Below, in pieces: positions 62,208 to 64,000 of a stretch of 64,000 nucleotides of DNA. Below the pieces are notes generated by a model. The model was not told the DNA's origin and ran no database searches. It saw only the letters and a list, made by a program, of their open reading frames with translations. Both the position numbers and the translations under genes were made by a program. How positions within the stretch are numbered: position 1 is the stretch's first letter; each line of letters begins with the position of its first letter. The stretch comes from Kalaharituber pfeilii (taxonomy: Eukaryota; Ascomycota; Pezizomycetes; Pezizales; Pezizaceae), in contig WHUZ01000111.1 of NCBI GenBank assembly GCA_015179045.1, forward strand, positions 111,611 to 175,610, in the 5' to 3' direction.

Positions 62208-62551
62208 GCGGGTTGATCCTCAGAGCTCCGTTGCTTTTTCTTGATTGGTTAAGTATTGCATTTCCCGCCAATTGCTGGGTCTCGACCACCGCCGGTGACT
62301 GGATTAGGGTTTGCGGCGCTCATGGCGAGAAGCTGCCGAGCCATAGCATTTCTTGGCGACACTGTTCCGGCAGGTTACTAAGCAGCCTGCTGCTGGCCTT
62401 GGCAGCACATAGAGACTGTTATGAGACTAAAGAGTATAATAACCACAACAAACTATCGTCTAGCCTCGACCGTAGCATCCATGTTAACCAATACATCTCC
62501 GCATACGCTTCTCCTTCGGAAACAATACGACCTACTTGAACCTTACGAAGC

Positions 62552-64000
62552 ATGTCAGCGCCCAGCGCACCCCGCGACTACCACGCTGCAGCTCACCACA
62601 ACCTCACCATTCCCGGCCTCCTGCGCCTCACCCCAGAGACGCTCACTGCCATCATCCTTTTTCTCTGTCCCCGTGAAGCCATTTTCCTCTCCCTGACCTG
62701 CCGCTCCATCTACAAGGGCATCCTCGCGCGAGAGAATTCCTATGTCTGGTACCTCGTCGGAGGATTCGTAAAGGGATTACCTGGGTGGAGTGATAGCTGG
62801 AACTTGGCTGCACTCTCGCTTGCCGCAGAGGATCCTTTGCAACAGGCAGATAAGCAGCAGAAGCTCAGGAAGGGAATGGGTAGGACTAAGCGGCTGGGGC
62901 GGCCCCAATTGGAAGCAATTCTACGCCAGTATGAGCGGGACAGAGTCATTGATTACAAACGAATACTAGTGGACACGATGCTAGGAGACACTACCATAGG
63001 CTGCCAGTGGTGCCTGCAGCAGCCGCTTACAAGGAAGGTCTATGAGAACTGGAAGATTAGGTTGTGTGTTGGCTGCTTTGAGGAGAACGTTATTAGTAAG
63101 TTCCCCATTCCCACATACTCTCGATGCCAGTTTTATGCCTCTGCAAGGCTTAGCTGGAGTTGACTGACACTCATGTTGTCACCCACGTGCTTACATATAC
63201 AGCTAAATTCGAGCTGAGCAAACTCGACATCGACATTCTCCACTTGCCTGTCCAAGACCGTGCGAATAGAACCCACATGAACCGCATTGTCGGCGGCCTG
63301 TGGAAGCGCTCTGTCGAACGCCTAGTGCGTAATCGTTACGGTGCCAACATAACTTTGCAGGAGCTGATTGAAGAAGCCGAACGAAAGTTTCGAACCTCCA
63401 CCACTGAGAGGGAAAAGGAAGCCCTGGAAGTATACCGTCAGAGGCATAATAAAGTCGTCTTTGCCGCTTTTCAGGCCCGTTGGGCGGAGCTTCATGCAGC
63501 GGGCGACGGCGGAGGAAACCCAATGATTGCTGCGGTACAAAGATTTGTACCTCCGGAAAAGATAAACGCGGCATGGATGTACGAGATAACATTACCCTAT
63601 TATTCCCAGGATCGACTGTGGAGGATTAAGGCCTTTGCTTCCGACCCGCTGTTCATCGAGCTCCAAGTCGTCAAGTCCCCACGGAGGCTCTCGTCCGGGA
63701 TACTTGGGGAGCTGTGGCAAGACCAGGCGTGGGTGGATAGCATCGTCAAGTACCGCTTGGATACCTTGACCAAGCACCTCACTGAAAACCACCTGGATCA
63801 TAACTGGATGACATTTCTTATTGCGCAACAGTCCCGTGACGACATCATCAAGCTCGGCACCGCATGGCACATGTCACGTCTGAGAGATGAGGGCGCCGAC
63901 GACCTCTTCCGCCGCGCTTGCGAACACGACCCCGAAGGTATACGTTGTCCTCTGCGGACGTGCCAGACTGGGCGGCCCCAGGAGTCGTGGTTGCAGTTAT
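62552..64000 (+). CDS. F-box protein, 3' end beyond window
   Basis: Exon 1 62552-63095, starting MSAPSAPRDYHAAAHHNLTI in a good context (AGCATGTCA). A 107-bp intron 63096-63202 (donor GTAAGT, acceptor TATACAG) joins in phase to exon 2, which stays open from 63203 to the last base (798 bp), so at least 447 residues are present. The F-box lies at about residues 24-60 (LLRLTPETLTAIILFLCPRE, LSLTCRSIYKGIL). Two CxxC pairs follow near residue 155 (GCQWCLQ, LCVGCFEE), a zinc-ribbon-like motif seen in several fungal F-box proteins. Exon 2 has helical text (FELSKLDIDILHLPVQDRAN, ITLQELIEEAERKFRT). F-box proteins link substrates to SCF ubiquitin ligases through Skp1; the substrate is unknown. No lesion is present. 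Confidence 0.88.

Overview
The window looks like a transposon-crowded accessory region of a filamentous ascomycete. The signs are short introns of about 85-110 bp with GT(A/G)AGT donors, HET, F-box and BTB genes, Tad-type LINE (non-LTR retrotransposon) fragments, a pogo/Fot-type transposase and a secreted cysteine-rich protein. A truffle-like pezizomycete would fit, but that is only a guess. Intact-looking genes are few: a secreted Cys-rich repeat protein (7291-8547, -), BTB proteins (best copies 34252-35205 and 60590-61673, both -) and an F-box gene (62552 to beyond the window end, +). A HET gene (37827-40039, -), a RecQ-like helicase (23198-24769, -) and an unrecognised host gene (16.1-18.25 kb, +) are broken.

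Two related poly(A) retroposon families dominate. Family A ends in a hairpin of the form CTCGCCATAGCCC-loop-GGGCGGCATGCGAG, followed by TAATGATATA and an A-run. Family B ends in a hairpin of the form CCCTGCCATGGC...AAGCGGGG, followed by TTACGTGATA and an A-run. Copies come in three kinds: (i) 5'-truncated LINE pieces with ORF2 reverse transcriptase/RNase H ends; (ii) elements that carry only the C-terminal domain or the whole of ORF1 and then go straight to the 3' hairpin, with no ORF2, like the mammalian HAL1 half-LINEs; (iii) more than 20 very short insertions of 33-84 bp that consist of little more than the 3' hairpin and A-run, most with perfect 10-15 bp target-site duplications (TSDs). 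The third class, with paired base changes in the stems and a recurrent 5' end at the hairpin base, is the most unusual thing here.

Layout: 1-7 kb, LINE pieces, mini-retroposons and an ORF1-only element inside an older foldback-type repeat. 7-9 kb, the Cys-rich gene. 9-15 kb, almost featureless. 15.7-18.3 kb, LTR relic and the broken host gene with three retroposon insertions. 19-30 kb, a BTB gene duplicated in tandem with a 5.8 kb TIR-flanked element (RecQ pseudogene plus a 1.8 kb foldback element) at the junction. 30-37 kb, LINE relics and a third BTB gene. 37.8-40 kb, the HET pseudogene. 41.5-44.5 kb, nested LINEs. 44.5-47 kb, a pogo element inside a 77-bp repeat array. 47-52.5 kb, a degenerate satellite block duplicated as two 2.7 kb units. 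52.5-60 kb, nested LINE and ORF1-only elements. 60-64 kb, the fourth BTB gene and the F-box gene. No rRNA, tRNA or CRISPR array was recognised.
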